Part shown: piece after piece, positions 9,236 to 18,545 of the stretch | How the letters are laid out: the number at the start of each line of letters is the position of its first letter | Numbering within the stretch: the first letter of the stretch is position 1 | From: Antarctobacter sediminis | GTDB lineage: Bacteria; Pseudomonadota; Alphaproteobacteria; Rhodobacterales; Rhodobacteraceae | Assembly: GCF_019218285.1 (NCBI RefSeq) | Contig: NZ_JAHUZG010000001.1 | Coordinates: 62,001-126,000 of the forward strand | Direction: 5' to 3' | Length of the DNA stretch: 64,000 bases | Notes under the pieces: generated by a model | Told to the model about the DNA's origin: nothing | What the model saw: the letters and a program-made list of their open reading frames with translations, nothing else | The model's database searches: none | Translations under genes and position numbers: made by a program

Positions 9236-10483
9236 TTAACCCTTTTGCGGTGCTTCCAGCACCGTCACCACGCAGGCGGCATCCTCGACGCCCACGAAAC
9301 CGCCACCGTTCTCGGCCACAGCAATCCGCGCACCGTCGATCTGTCGTGGCCCCGCCTCGCCACGCAACTGCGTCACCAGTTCGTGCAACTGGATGATGCC
9401 CGTCGCCGCAATCGGATGCCCTTTGGACACCAGCCCCCCCGAGGGGTTCACCGGCACCCGTCCGCCCAACGCCGTGTCCCCGGCCAGCGTTGCCGGGCCA
9501 CCTTGGCCGCGCGGCACGATGCCAAGGTTCTCGATCTGCATGATCTCGCCAAAAGAGGTTGCGTCATGCAATTCGACCACGTTCACCTCACTGGCCGAGA
9601 TCCCGGCGGCGTCATAGGCGTCCAGCGCGGTCAGGCGGCCGATGTGGCCGTCATAGTCTTCCACGTCGCGCGCCTGTCCCGAGCGCAAGGCAATGCCCCG
9701 CAGCCCAACGGCGCGGCCACGGCCATGGCGGCGCACCCAGTCGTCCGAGGCGACGACCAGCGCGGCGGCCCCGTCGCTGATCGGCGCGCACATGGCGCGG
9801 GTCAGCGGAAAGGTGATCGCCCGGTCGGCCAGCACCTCGTCCAGCGTCATCGCATGCTGATATTGCGCCAGCGGGTTCATCACGGAATGAGCGTGGTTCT
9901 TGGCCGCCGCCGCGCCGATCTGTTCCTGCGTCGTGCCGAATGTCCGCATGTGGTGTTTGGCCAGCGCGGCGTACATATCCATAAAGAAGGTATGCGTGCC
10001 GCCCTCGGCGGTTGCCCCGTCGCCCAGTTCGCCGGCCAACTGGCGGAAAAAGGCGCGGGCCTCGTCCATGCGGTGGATGTCGGTGCCGCCCATGAAGGTC
10101 TTGAACACCGTTTCCTTGTCCACGTCGGGATAGATCATCTTTTCCGATCCGACGACCAGCGCGACCTCGCAGGTGCCCGAGCGGATCGCGTTGACCGCGT
10201 TCCAAAGCCCGGTCGAAGACGAGGCGCAGGCGTTTTCGACATTGTTGATGCCGGCCCCGTGAAAGCCGAGATCGCGCAGCGCCGCCTGTCCACGGATCGA
10301 GTTTTGCCCTTCCATCAATGCCTGTCGCGTATTGGAGAACCAGATCGCCTGCACCTCGGGGGGCTCGATCCCGGCATCTTTCAGGGCGCCGCGAACGGCC
10401 TCTTCGGCCATGTCCTTGACGGACCGGTCCAGCAGCTTGCCGGTGCGCAGCATGTGGATCCCGATGATAGATGTACCGGTCAT
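9236..10483 (-). CDS. SCP-x-type thiolase (acetyl-CoA acetyltransferase family)
   Basis: A 415-residue thiolase-fold protein. The nucleophile Cys86 lies in NACASSSTG, and the histidine motif reads GHPIAATG. The usual C-terminal CxG is replaced (ENGGGFVGVEDAA), as in the sterol-carrier-protein-x branch, which cleaves branched or bulky 3-ketoacyl-CoA. It overlaps the upstream ligase by four bases (ATGA). Its presence alongside the conventional thiolase at 15988 suggests that one intermediate has an alpha-branched or otherwise unusual chain. Confidence 0.88.
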   Translation of the reverse strand: MTGTSIIGIHMLRTGKLLDRSVKDMAEEAVRGALKDAGIEPPEVQAIWFSNTRQALMEGQNSIRGQAALRDLGFHGAGINNVENACASSSTGLWNAVNAIRSGTCEVALVVGSEKMIYPDVDKETVFKTFMGGTDIHRMDEARAFFRQLAGELGDGATAEGGTHTFFMDMYAALAKHHMRTFGTTQEQIGAAAAKNHAHSVMNPLAQYQHAMTLDEVLADRAITFPLTRAMCAPISDGAAALVVASDDWVRRHGRGRAVGLRGIALRSGQARDVEDYDGHIGRLTALDAYDAAGISASEVNVVELHDATSFGEIMQIENLGIVPRGQGGPATLAGDTALGGRVPVNPSGGLVSKGHPIAATGIIQLHELVTQLRGEAGPRQIDGARIAVAENGGGFVGVEDAACVVTVLEAPQKG

Positions 10484-11991
10484 GCCAATTCTCCCAGCGC
10501 GATGGCCCAGGCCTTTGCGTCCTTGCGCAGCACCTTGCCGATGGGCGAGCGGGGCAGATCGTCCGAGATGTGCACACGCTTTGGGGCTTTGACCGATCCG
10601 ATCCGCTCTTTGACGTAGGCGATCACGGCGTTTTCATCCGTGGTCATCCCCGGATGCAGTTCCACCGCCGCCTCGACCCGTTCGCCCCATTTTTCGTCGT
10701 CGATGCCAAAGACCACCGCCTCGCGGATTGCGGGATGCTGAAACAGCACGTCTTCGACCTCGATCGGGTAGACGTTAAAACCGCCGGTGATGATGACGTC
10801 GCGCAGGCGGTCCTTGATATAGAGAAACCCCTGATCGTCGAGGTAGCCCACGTCGCCCGTATGCAGCCAGCCATCGACCACCGTGCGGGCGGTTTCCTCG
10901 GGCATGCCGTAATACCCTTTCATCATCAGCGGGCCGCGCCCGACGATCTCGCCGGTTTCGCCGGGCGGCAGGATTCGGCCCTGTGGGTCCATGACCTCGA
11001 CCTGAATGCCGGGGGTGATCCGGCCCGATGATGCCAACCGGCGATCATCGGCGAGGTCCCGCGCCGTCATGATCGACATGACCACTGGCATCTCGGTCTG
11101 GCCATAGACGACCTCCAGCTTGTCCCGGAAGAACGCGCGCGCCTCGCGGACCTTTTCCGGCGGCATTCCCGCCGCGCCGTAAATCAGGTGGCGCAGGTCG
11201 GCGAAGGCGGGGCGGCGGTCGCCCGCAGAATCCATGATGGCATAGACCAGCGTCGGCGGAATGAAGGTGGTGGTGCCTTCGCCGGTTTCCAGCAAGTCCA
11301 GCACGATCTCGGGGGCCGGGTTCGGCACCAGCCGGTTGACACCGCCGGTGGCGAGGATCGGTATCATGAAGGTGCCCGCGCCATGGCTGATCGGTGCCAC
11401 GCAAAGATGCCGGTCCCCGGCGTCGAAGCCAAATTCCATCATCATCGTGGTGACAAGAGTGCTGACACAACGAAAGCTCTGTTCCACCGCCTTGGGCACA
11501 CCCGAAGTGCCGCCGGTGAATTTCAGCCCGTTGGTGTCGTCCAGCGTCACATCGGGCCAGTGGGGTGTCTGCCCGGCAAAGCTCTGGCGCAGCTCCGAGG
11601 CATCATAATCTCCGACACCGGGCGCGCCGCCGATGACTGGCACATCGGCCCCGGCGAACAGGCCGGCGGTCTTGGGTTCGGTATAGATCATGTCCGGTTC
11701 CGCCCGCGCGATCTGGGCCTGCGCGTCGGATGCCGAATTGCGGGCATTGATCGGCACAAGGATGCCGCCTGCCGCGTGAACGGCCAGCACGGTTGCGAAA
11801 TGGCCCAGCGTGTTGTTGCCGCAGACGGCGACCTTGGGGCGCTTGGTCCCGGCCAGTGTTTGCAGCGCGGCGGCCATGGCATCGACTTCGGCCAGCATCT
11901 GGCGGTAGGTCCACGTGGTCTGCCCGTCGCTGGCGGCGGGGGCGTCGGGCGTGTAGCGCGCGGTGCGGCGCACGAAATCTATGGGAAACAT
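10480..11991 (-). CDS. AMP-dependent acyl-CoA synthetase/ligase
   Basis: A 503-residue class I adenylate-forming enzyme that activates a carboxylic acid to its CoA thioester. The P-loop-like motif is TGGTSGVPK, followed by YGQTEMP and GWLHTGDVGYL; the hinge and core are KDRLRDVIITGG and FNVYPIEVED; and PIGKVLRKD carries the catalytic lysine. It begins 3 bp after the quinone oxidoreductase and overlaps the thiolase. The A-motif has no glycine after the lysine (PKAV), a mild deviation. Substrate unknown; likely the acid made by the island's aldehyde dehydrogenases or hydrolases. Confidence 0.92.
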   Translation of the reverse strand: MFPIDFVRRTARYTPDAPAASDGQTTWTYRQMLAEVDAMAAALQTLAGTKRPKVAVCGNNTLGHFATVLAVHAAGGILVPINARNSASDAQAQIARAEPDMIYTEPKTAGLFAGADVPVIGGAPGVGDYDASELRQSFAGQTPHWPDVTLDDTNGLKFTGGTSGVPKAVEQSFRCVSTLVTTMMMEFGFDAGDRHLCVAPISHGAGTFMIPILATGGVNRLVPNPAPEIVLDLLETGEGTTTFIPPTLVYAIMDSAGDRRPAFADLRHLIYGAAGMPPEKVREARAFFRDKLEVVYGQTEMPVVMSIMTARDLADDRRLASSGRITPGIQVEVMDPQGRILPPGETGEIVGRGPLMMKGYYGMPEETARTVVDGWLHTGDVGYLDDQGFLYIKDRLRDVIITGGFNVYPIEVEDVLFQHPAIREAVVFGIDDEKWGERVEAAVELHPGMTTDENAVIAYVKERIGSVKAPKRVHISDDLPRSPIGKVLRKDAKAWAIALGELA

Positions 11992-11994
11992 CGG

Positions 11995-12981
11995 TTACTC
12001 CTCGGAACCCGTGGTCAGGATGACCTTTCCGAAATGCTGGTTGGCACGCATGTAATCTTGCGCGGCGAGCGCTTTGTGCAGGGGAAAGGCGCGGTCGATG
12101 ACCGGCGCGATGCGGCCCGAGCTGAGATGCGGCGACAGATCCCGCAGCATGGCGTCTCGCACCGCCCGTTTCTGGTCGCGTGTCCGGGTGCGAAAGGTGA
12201 CCCCGATCAGCGAAAGACGGCGCAGCGCCAGCTTGTCGAAATCCACCGTGTCGTTGAACCCGCCCATGCGCCCGACAGAAACGATGCGCCCGCCAAGCGC
12301 CGCGGCATCCATCAGGGCCGGGACAAGGCCCGCGCCAACCATGTCGATTGTGACATCTGCGCCGTGGCCCTCGGTCTGCGCCATGACCTGATCGGCCAGA
12401 GTGCCCGGTTCGCCGGACAGCACCGCATCAAATCCCGCATCGGCCAGCCTGGGATCTTCGCTGCGCACCGTTCCGATGACCCGACCCGCGCCAAGCGCCT
12501 TGGCGCATTGGGCGGTGGCAAGGCCGACGCCTGATTTGGCGGCGGTGATCAGCACGGTGTCGCCCGGTGTGAAACCTCCGGCACTGACCAGCGCGTCATG
12601 CGCGGTCTGATACCAGACCGCCAAAGCCGCCGCAGCGTCGAAAGAGACGCCTTGCGGCACCTTCAGCGTCGCGGCTTCGTCGGCAATGGCGAAATCCGCG
12701 TATCCCCCCGGCGCCATGGCAGCCACCCGTTCGCCAATGGCATAGCCGGTGACGCCGGGACCCAGTGCCGCGACGCGGCCCGACACCTCCAGCCCGGCGA
12801 TCACCGGGCCATCGACCGCGAAATGCGCCTGTGTGCGGCGCAGGTCGGCACGGTTAAGCCCGGCTGCGACCACCTGGATCAGGATCTGGCCCTCTCCCGG
12901 TTCGGGGCGCGGGGCCGAGATCACTTCCAGTGTCGGTCCGTCCTGTCCTTCGATGATTGATACAGCGCGCATCGTCGCCAT
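11995..12981 (-). CDS. MDR-family NAD(P)H:quinone/enone oxidoreductase
   Basis: A 328-residue medium-chain dehydrogenase/reductase of the zinc-free quinone oxidoreductase type. The Rossmann motif is AAKSGVGLATAQ, a variant of the usual AASGGVG. No catalytic or structural zinc ligands are seen. GGAGG precedes the ATG. It heads the operon that runs to the CMD-like gene and is divergent from ribB. Relatives reduce alpha,beta-unsaturated ketones or acyl-CoA esters, so an enone reductase role is plausible. Confidence 0.88.
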   Translation of the reverse strand: MATMRAVSIIEGQDGPTLEVISAPRPEPGEGQILIQVVAAGLNRADLRRTQAHFAVDGPVIAGLEVSGRVAALGPGVTGYAIGERVAAMAPGGYADFAIADEAATLKVPQGVSFDAAAALAVWYQTAHDALVSAGGFTPGDTVLITAAKSGVGLATAQCAKALGAGRVIGTVRSEDPRLADAGFDAVLSGEPGTLADQVMAQTEGHGADVTIDMVGAGLVPALMDAAALGGRIVSVGRMGGFNDTVDFDKLALRRLSLIGVTFRTRTRDQKRAVRDAMLRDLSPHLSSGRIAPVIDRAFPLHKALAAQDYMRANQHFGKVILTTGSEE

Positions 12982-13048
12982 GGCGTCTTGCCTCCCGGAT
13001 CATGTGGCAGCGATCCCCGGATCGCGGCTTGTTGACAAGCTAATACAT

Positions 13049-13071
13049 GTCTGCAATGTTAAACAAGTCCT
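13049..13071 (+). promoter_or_regulatory. Weak copy E of the shared operator motif
   Basis: GTCT and TCC fall at the same distance as in the four better copies, but the middle positions differ. It lies between the divergent MDR and ribB genes, which is where an operator would be expected. Confidence 0.25.
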
Positions 13072-13107
13072 GTTTTTTAGAACAGTTGTGAATTGGAGGA
13101 GAAAGAG

Positions 13108-13755
13108 ATGTCCCAGCCGGGTCTGTCACCGATCGAAGAGGCGCTGGACGAGATCCGCGCAGGGCGTCCGGTCATCGTGGTCGATGATGCGGATCGCGAA
13201 AACGAAGGCGATTTCATCATGGCGGCGGAACATGCCGGTGCAGACTGGCTGGGGTTCGTCATTCGTTATTCCAGCGGCATCGTCTGCGCAGCGATGGGCG
13301 CGGACCGGGCTGACGCTCTAGAACTGCCGCCCATGGTCGATACCAACACCGATCCGCGTCAGACGGCCTATACGGTGACGGTGGATGCGGCGCATGGGGT
13401 GACGACGGGGGTTTCGGGCGCTGACCGGGCGCACACCATCCGGCTTTTGGCCGATCCGGCAACCCAACCCGACGCGCTCAGCCGTCCGGGGCACATCCTG
13501 CCTCTGCGAGCCCGCGAAGGCGGCGTGCTGACCCGCACCGGCCACACCGAGGCGACCGTCGATCTCTGCCGTCTGGCCGGGTGTCAGCCCGTTGGCCTGC
13601 TGTCCGAGGTCATGCGCGACGATGGCGAGATGATGCGCCTGCCGGAACTGGTGTTCTTTGCGCGGCGGCACGGGTTGGTCGTCATCTCGATTGCCGATCT
13701 GGTGGCCTGGCGGCTGCGCAATGACGTGCCCGAAGGGGTCGAACGTGTCTGCTGA
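13108..13755 (+). CDS. ribB: 3,4-dihydroxy-2-butanone-4-phosphate synthase, stand-alone
   Basis: A 215-residue enzyme that converts ribulose 5-phosphate to the four-carbon riboflavin precursor. It shows the acidic loop RENEGD (residues 30-35), VTTGVSGADRAHT, PGHILPLRA and TRTGHTEATVDL, all family signatures. The C-terminal GTP cyclohydrolase II domain of RibBA is absent. The ATG at 13108 follows GGAGGAG by about seven bases; the TTG inside that site is not the start. It leads a catabolic operon rather than a rib cluster, so it probably boosts flavin supply when the pathway is induced (inference). Confidence 0.93.
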   Translation: MSQPGLSPIEEALDEIRAGRPVIVVDDADRENEGDFIMAAEHAGADWLGFVIRYSSGIVCAAMGADRADALELPPMVDTNTDPRQTAYTVTVDAAHGVTTGVSGADRAHTIRLLADPATQPDALSRPGHILPLRAREGGVLTRTGHTEATVDLCRLAGCQPVGLLSEVMRDDGEMMRLPELVFFARRHGLVVISIADLVAWRLRNDVPEGVERVC

Positions 13756-14638
13756 CCAGTCCCTCAGCGCCAGCGACATGGGCCGCCTGTCGCCCAGCCT
13801 GCGCGCACAGGCTGAAACCTACGCCAAGGCGCGAGCGGCGCGGGGTGTGGATGACGACAGTTTTGACGTTGACGGCGCGCGGGCCGCGCTGGCCAAAAGC
13901 TCGGAAGGGCGGGCCACGGCGGAGGCTTTCATGCGGCGCAGGCTGGGTGAGGCCGCCGTCTGCGAACGTCCGGGGCAGGGGCCGGTGCTGCTTTACCTGC
14001 ACGGCGGCGGGTTTGTCGGCGGATCGGTGGACAGCCACGGACATATCGCCCTGCAACTGGCCGCGCCGCTTGGCCTGCCGGTGTGTTTCGTCGATTACCG
14101 GCTTGCGCCGGAACATCCGTTTCCAGCCGCATTTGACGATGTGGACGCCGCTTTGTCCGCCACGCGGGGGCCGGTGCTTTTGGCTGGCGACTCGGTTGGG
14201 GGGGCGCTGGCGCTGTTTCTGGCGCTGCATCATCGGGACCGCGCCCGCATCCGCGCGCTGGCGCTGCTGGCCCCGATGCTGGCATTTGATACCGGCACCT
14301 CGGAATACATGCGCACGCACGGGCGCGCCCGCGCCATGATCGCAAACGCGATCCGCGAAGGGGACCGGACCGATCCCCGCCTTTGTCCGCTGGCGCAAGA
14401 CCTGTCGCACCTGCCACCTACCTTGGTGCAAAGCGGCGGCGCCGATTACGTCAAGGCGGACGGCATCGCCTTTGCCAGCCGGGCCATGCAGGCCGGCGCA
14501 CCGGTTGTTGCCGAACACTGGCCGCACATGCCGCATGTCTGGCAGCGCTACGCCCCCGACGCGCCCGAGGCGGCGCGGGCGCTGGCACGGGCCTCGGCCT
14601 TTTTGTCGGCCCATGCCGGCACCTTTCCCTCAACCTGA
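13745..14638 (+). CDS. Alpha/beta hydrolase, hormone-sensitive-lipase family
   Basis: A 297-residue esterase or lactonase of bacterial family IV. The oxyanion motif HGGG is at 86-89 and the nucleophile Ser150 is in GDSVGG. An Asp and a late His in PHMPHVW complete the triad. A GTG start at 13745, overlapping ribB by 11 bp with GAAGGGG upstream, fits better than the ATG at 13778, which has no ribosome site. It is followed by gcdH after 18 bp. The likely role is opening an ester or lactone made by the island's oxygenase. Confidence 0.88.
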   Translation: MSADQSLSASDMGRLSPSLRAQAETYAKARAARGVDDDSFDVDGARAALAKSSEGRATAEAFMRRRLGEAAVCERPGQGPVLLYLHGGGFVGGSVDSHGHIALQLAAPLGLPVCFVDYRLAPEHPFPAAFDDVDAALSATRGPVLLAGDSVGGALALFLALHHRDRARIRALALLAPMLAFDTGTSEYMRTHGRARAMIANAIREGDRTDPRLCPLAQDLSHLPPTLVQSGGADYVKADGIAFASRAMQAGAPVVAEHWPHMPHVWQRYAPDAPEAARALARASAFLSAHAGTFPST

Positions 14639-14656
14639 CCCGCTGGAGACATTCCG

Positions 14657-15886
14657 ATGGACGGACAATCCGTGACGCGCGATCTCGCGCCCAAATCCCG
14701 CCCCGAGCTTGGCCATTTCGACTGGCAGGACCCGCTGCTGCTGGAGGCGGACCTGACCGACGAAGAGCGCATGGTGCGTGACACCGCGCGCGCCTATGCG
14801 CAGGACAAGCTGCTGCCGCGCGTCATGAGCGCCTATGCCGAGGAACGCACCGACCGGGAAATCTTTTCCGAGATGGGCGAACTGGGCCTTCTGGGCTGCA
14901 CCACACCCGAAGCCTATGGCGGGGTAGAGGCCTCTTACGTCGCCTATGGCCTTGTCGCCCGCGAGGTCGAGCGGGTCGACAGCGGGTATCGTTCCATGAT
15001 GTCGGTGCAAAGCTCGCTGGTGATGTACCCGATCTATGCCTACGGTTCCGAGGAGCAGCGGCAGAAATACCTGCCGAAACTGGCCAGCGGCGAATATGTC
15101 GGCTGTTTCGGACTGACCGAACCCGATGCCGGCTCTGATCCGGGCGGTATGAAAACCCGGGCCGAACCGGTCGATGGCGGCTATGAGCTGACCGGATCCA
15201 AGATGTGGATTTCGAACTCGCCCTTCGCGGATGTTTTTGTGGTCTGGGCCAGATCGCGGGCGCATGACAACCGCATCCGGGGTTTTATCCTCGACAAGGG
15301 GATGGCGGGCCTCAGCGCGCCCAAGATCGGCGGCAAGCAAAGCCTGCGCGCCTCTGTCACCGGCGAAATCGTCATGGACAAGGTCTTTGTCCCCGAAGAA
15401 AACCTGATGCCGCATGTCGAAGGTCTGAAAGGTCCGTTCGGCTGTCTGAACCGCGCGCGCTATGGCATCTCATGGGGGGCGATGGGCGCGGCAGAGGATT
15501 GTATGCACCGCGCCCGGCAGTATGGGCTGGACCGCAAGCAATTCGGCAAGCCTCTTGCCCAGATGCAGTTGTTCCAGAAAAAACTGGCGGATATGGAAAC
15601 CGAGATTGCGCTTGGCCTGAACGCCTCGCTGCGGGCCGGGCGGTTGCTGGAAGAAGGGCGGCTTGGCCCCGAGGCCATCAGCCTGATCAAGCGCAACAAT
15701 TGCGGCAAGGCGCTGGAGATCGCGCGCATGGCCCGCGACATGCATGGCGGCAATGGCATCTCCGAGGAATTCCACGTGATCCGCCATGCCGCGAACCTTG
15801 AAACGGTGAACACCTACGAGGGAACGCATGACGTGCATGCGCTGATCCTTGGCCGTGCAATCACCGGTCTTCAGGCCTTTGCCTGA
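14657..15886 (+). CDS. gcdH: Glutaryl-CoA dehydrogenase
   Basis: A 409-residue FAD enzyme that oxidatively decarboxylates glutaryl-CoA to crotonyl-CoA. The C-terminal motif [18 protein letters not shown], with catalytic Glu388, and [17 protein letters not shown] are the hallmarks of this subfamily. GGAG lies about nine bases before the ATG. It sits in one operon with a thiolase and another acyl-CoA dehydrogenase. Electrons would go to ETF. Its presence indicates that the island's pathway passes through glutaryl-CoA, as in breakdown of odd-numbered dicarboxylic or cyclic acids. Confidence 0.94.
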   Translation: MDGQSVTRDLAPKSRPELGHFDWQDPLLLEADLTDEERMVRDTARAYAQDKLLPRVMSAYAEERTDREIFSEMGELGLLGCTTPEAYGGVEASYVAYGLVAREVERVDSGYRSMMSVQSSLVMYPIYAYGSEEQRQKYLPKLASGEYVGCFGLTEPDAGSDPGGMKTRAEPVDGGYELTGSKMWISNSPFADVFVVWARSRAHDNRIRGFILDKGMAGLSAPKIGGKQSLRASVTGEIVMDKVFVPEENLMPHVEGLKGPFGCLNRARYGISWGAMGAAEDCMHRARQYGLDRKQFGKPLAQMQLFQKKLADMETEIALGLNASLRAGRLLEEGRLGPEAISLIKRNNCGKALEIARMARDMHGGNGISEEFHVIRHAANLETVNTYEGTHDVHALILGRAITGLQAFA

Positions 15887-15920
15887 GATCTGACCCGACG
15901 TCCCTTTTCGCTAAAACGCC

Positions 15921-15941
15921 CCGGCCGGACCGAGCGGCCGG
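15921..15941 (+). other. GC-rich intercistronic hairpin between gcdH and the thiolase
   Basis: CCGGCCG and CGGCCGG form a perfect 7-bp stem around a seven-base loop in the 101-bp gap. There is no U-tract after it, so mRNA stabilisation or attenuation is more likely than termination. Confidence 0.3.
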
Positions 15942-15987
15942 GCTGTGCCTTGTCGCGCCTGCGACCCATGACGGAGACCTTATAACC

Positions 15988-17166
15988 ATGACTGACGTGG
16001 TGATCCTGTCCGGTGCCCGGACCCCGATCGGAACCTTTGGCGGCGCGCTCGCCAGTGAAACGCCAACACGGCTGGGGGCGCATGTCGTGCGCGCGGCCTT
16101 GGCGCGTGCGGGGCTGGACCCGGCGCAGGTGGGCCATGTTGTCATGGGCCATGTGATCAATACCGAACCGAAAGACATGTATCTGGCCCGAGTTGCCGTC
16201 GTCGAGGCGGGCCTGCCGGACAGCGTGCCCGCGCTGACGGTCAACCGGCTTTGCGGGTCCGGTGCGCAGGCCATCGTTTCAGCGGCGCAGCATCTGATGC
16301 TGGGCGATGCAGATTTCGCCGTGGCCGGTGGCGCCGAGGTCATGTCGCGCGGACCGCACGCGCTGCAATCTGCGCGTTGGGGCCAGAAGATGGGTGATAC
16401 GCAGGCTGTCGACATGATGGTGGGCGCATTGACCGATCCCTTTGGCACCGGTCACATGGGCGTCACGGCTGAAAACGTGGCCGCCGAGAATGGCATCACC
16501 CGCGAGGAACAGGATTCCTTTGCCTTGGAAAGCCAGCGCCGCGCCGCGGCAGCCGTGGCCGCCGGGCATTTCGACGAACAGATTGCGACGCTGACGCTGA
16601 AGACCCGCAAGGGCGAGGTCGAGGTTTCGCGCGATGAACACATCAAGGCCGATGCGACCGCCGAAGGGCTGGCCAAGCTGCGACCGGTCTTTCGCAAGGA
16701 CGGGACGGTGACGGCGGGAAACGCCAGCGGCATCAACGATGGCGCGGCGGCGCTGGTTCTGGCGCGGGCCGAGGCGGCGCAGGCGGCGGGATTGACGCCG
16801 CGCGCACGGATCGTCGGCTATGCCCACGCGGGCGTGCGCCCCGAAGTCATGGGCATCGGCCCGATCCCGGCCGTTCAGACCTTGATGCAAAAGACCGGCC
16901 TGACGGTCGCGGATTTCGACGTGGTGGAATCGAACGAGGCCTTTGCCGCGCAGGCCTGTGCGGTCTCAAGGGCGTTGGGATTTGATCCGGCGCGGGTGAA
17001 TCCCAATGGCGGCGCAATTGCCCTTGGTCATCCGATTGGCGCGACGGGGGCGATCATCACCCTGAAATGCCTTGCCGAACTGGAACGCACCGGGGGCCGC
17101 CATGGCCTGATTACCATGTGCATCGGCGGCGGGCAGGGTATCGCGCTCGCCATTGAGCGGCTGTGA
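15988..17166 (+). CDS. Acetyl-CoA C-acetyltransferase (thiolase)
   Basis: A 392-residue biosynthetic/degradative thiolase. All three catalytic positions are present: Cys89 in NRLCGSGAQ, His348 in GHPIGATG and Cys378 in CIGGGQG. It would split acetoacetyl-CoA, the product expected from crotonyl-CoA after glutaryl-CoA dehydrogenase, into two acetyl-CoA. The next gene starts 10 bp after its stop. Confidence 0.94.
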   Translation: MTDVVILSGARTPIGTFGGALASETPTRLGAHVVRAALARAGLDPAQVGHVVMGHVINTEPKDMYLARVAVVEAGLPDSVPALTVNRLCGSGAQAIVSAAQHLMLGDADFAVAGGAEVMSRGPHALQSARWGQKMGDTQAVDMMVGALTDPFGTGHMGVTAENVAAENGITREEQDSFALESQRRAAAAVAAGHFDEQIATLTLKTRKGEVEVSRDEHIKADATAEGLAKLRPVFRKDGTVTAGNASGINDGAAALVLARAEAAQAAGLTPRARIVGYAHAGVRPEVMGIGPIPAVQTLMQKTGLTVADFDVVESNEAFAAQACAVSRALGFDPARVNPNGGAIALGHPIGATGAIITLKCLAELERTGGRHGLITMCIGGGQGIALAIERL

Positions 17167-17176
17167 GGGCAGGGCG

Positions 17177-18412
17177 ATGAAAGACATGACACAGAGCCCC
17201 GTTCCCCGCATGGCGGACACGATGTATCACGACATGCTTTCGCCGCCCGAAGTGGTGGCCATCCGTGCCGAGGTTCGCGATTTCGCCGAGCGCGTGCTGC
17301 GCCCGCGCGCCCGCGCCATCGGTGAGACCGACGAGTCGGTCGAGAGTTTTCCCCGCGATGTCTTTGACGCGATGGGAGAGGCCGGGCTGTTCCGGATCCC
17401 CTTTTCGGCACAGAATGGTGGCCGCGGCCTGTCCCATCCTGTGGCCGCCACGGCGACGGCAATTGAAGAACTGGCATATGTCTCCAACTCTGTTGCCGCA
17501 GTCTATGACGTGCATTGCATCCTCGCCGGGCGCACGATGGAACGCGCCTCGCCCGAATTGCGCGAGGAATTTCTGCTGCCGGTGACCCAAGGCACCAAGA
17601 TCGGCGCTTTTGCCACCACAGAACCCGAGGCGAGTACCGATCTCTCGCGGCGCGCGATGCAAACCACCGCAATGCGCAAGGGTGCAGGTTATGTCGTCAC
17701 CGGGCACAAGCGCTGGATCACCAATGCGCCGGTGGCGGATTTCGTCACCATGCTGTGCAACAGTGACGAGGGCATGGTCGAGCTGTTGATCGACCTGAAA
17801 TCGCCGGGCGTCCGGGTCGGGGCGCCGGATCGAAAACTGGGCAATCGCGGCCAGTTGACCGGCGACATCTACCTGGACAAAGTAGAGGTGCCGGAAGCCC
17901 GCCGCATCGGGGAGCCGGGCGAGGGGCTGCGCATCGCGCTGCAAACCTTGACCTATGGCCGGATTGGCATTGCCGCGACCGGCGCGGGCATGGCGCAGGC
18001 CTGTTTCGACGAGGCGATGCAGCATCTCAAGACCCGGCAGGCCTTTGGCAAGCCGGTGGGGGCCAACCAGCATTGGCAGTTCAAGATGGCCGAGCGCGCC
18101 ACCGCGCTGGAAAACGCGCGCAGCCTGTACCTCAAGGCGGCGCTGCGCATGGATCAGGGCACCGAGTTCCCGGAACCCGAAGCCGCCATGGCGAAATACT
18201 ATGCCACCGAACTGGCGGTCGACATGGCGCGCGATGCCATTCAGGCGATGGGTGGCTATGGTTTCATGCGCAGCCTGTCGCATGACGATCATCACAATCT
18301 GGTCGAGACCATGTACCGCGATGCCAAGATTGCCGAGATCTACGAGGGCACGAACGAGATCCAGCGCCTTGTGATCGCCCGCGCCTTGTTCGGCAAAGAG
18401 TTGACGGGCTGA
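17177..18412 (+). CDS. Acyl-CoA dehydrogenase
   Basis: A 411-residue FAD flavoenzyme introducing a 2,3 double bond into an acyl-CoA. It has the C-terminal EIYEGTNEIQRLVIARALFG motif with the catalytic Glu, and GFMRSLSHDD in the FAD/ETF-contact region. AGGGCAGGG precedes the ATG at 17177; the longer reading into the thiolase gene was not accepted. Last gene of the ribB operon; a strong terminator follows. The substrate-specificity subgroup cannot be called by eye. Confidence 0.92.
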   Translation: MKDMTQSPVPRMADTMYHDMLSPPEVVAIRAEVRDFAERVLRPRARAIGETDESVESFPRDVFDAMGEAGLFRIPFSAQNGGRGLSHPVAATATAIEELAYVSNSVAAVYDVHCILAGRTMERASPELREEFLLPVTQGTKIGAFATTEPEASTDLSRRAMQTTAMRKGAGYVVTGHKRWITNAPVADFVTMLCNSDEGMVELLIDLKSPGVRVGAPDRKLGNRGQLTGDIYLDKVEVPEARRIGEPGEGLRIALQTLTYGRIGIAATGAGMAQACFDEAMQHLKTRQAFGKPVGANQHWQFKMAERATALENARSLYLKAALRMDQGTEFPEPEAAMAKYYATELAVDMARDAIQAMGGYGFMRSLSHDDHHNLVETMYRDAKIAEIYEGTNEIQRLVIARALFGKELTG

Positions 18413-18439
18413 GATACAGCGCCCCGAGATCCAAGCGAA

Positions 18440-18471
18440 AGCCGCCGGGTACATCCGCCCGGCGGCTTTTT
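18440..18471 (+). terminator. Intrinsic terminator of the ribB-to-acyl-CoA-dehydrogenase operon
   Basis: AGCCGCCGGG and CCCGGCGGCT make a perfect 10-bp stem with an eight-base loop, followed by five T. It lies 28 bp after the acyl-CoA dehydrogenase stop. Confidence 0.85.
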
Positions 18472-18493
18472 CGTGCCCGGTTGAAGGGAACGG

Positions 18494-18520
18494 CAAAAGA
18501 AACGGGCGCCGAAGCGCCCG
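18494..18520 (-). terminator. Intrinsic terminator of the second aldehyde dehydrogenase
   Basis: CGGGCGC-CGAA-GCGCCCG is a 7-bp stem with a tetraloop. On the minus strand it is followed by TTTCTTTT, and it lies 26 bp beyond the stop codon of the aldehyde dehydrogenase at 18546. Confidence 0.75.
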
Positions 18521-18545
18521 CATGCTTTTCCGCCGTGCGTGGATC

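Noticed and set aside
13093-13107. TTG start for ribB five codons upstream of the ATG
   Set aside because: The TTG overlaps the GGAGGAG ribosome site that serves the ATG at 13108.
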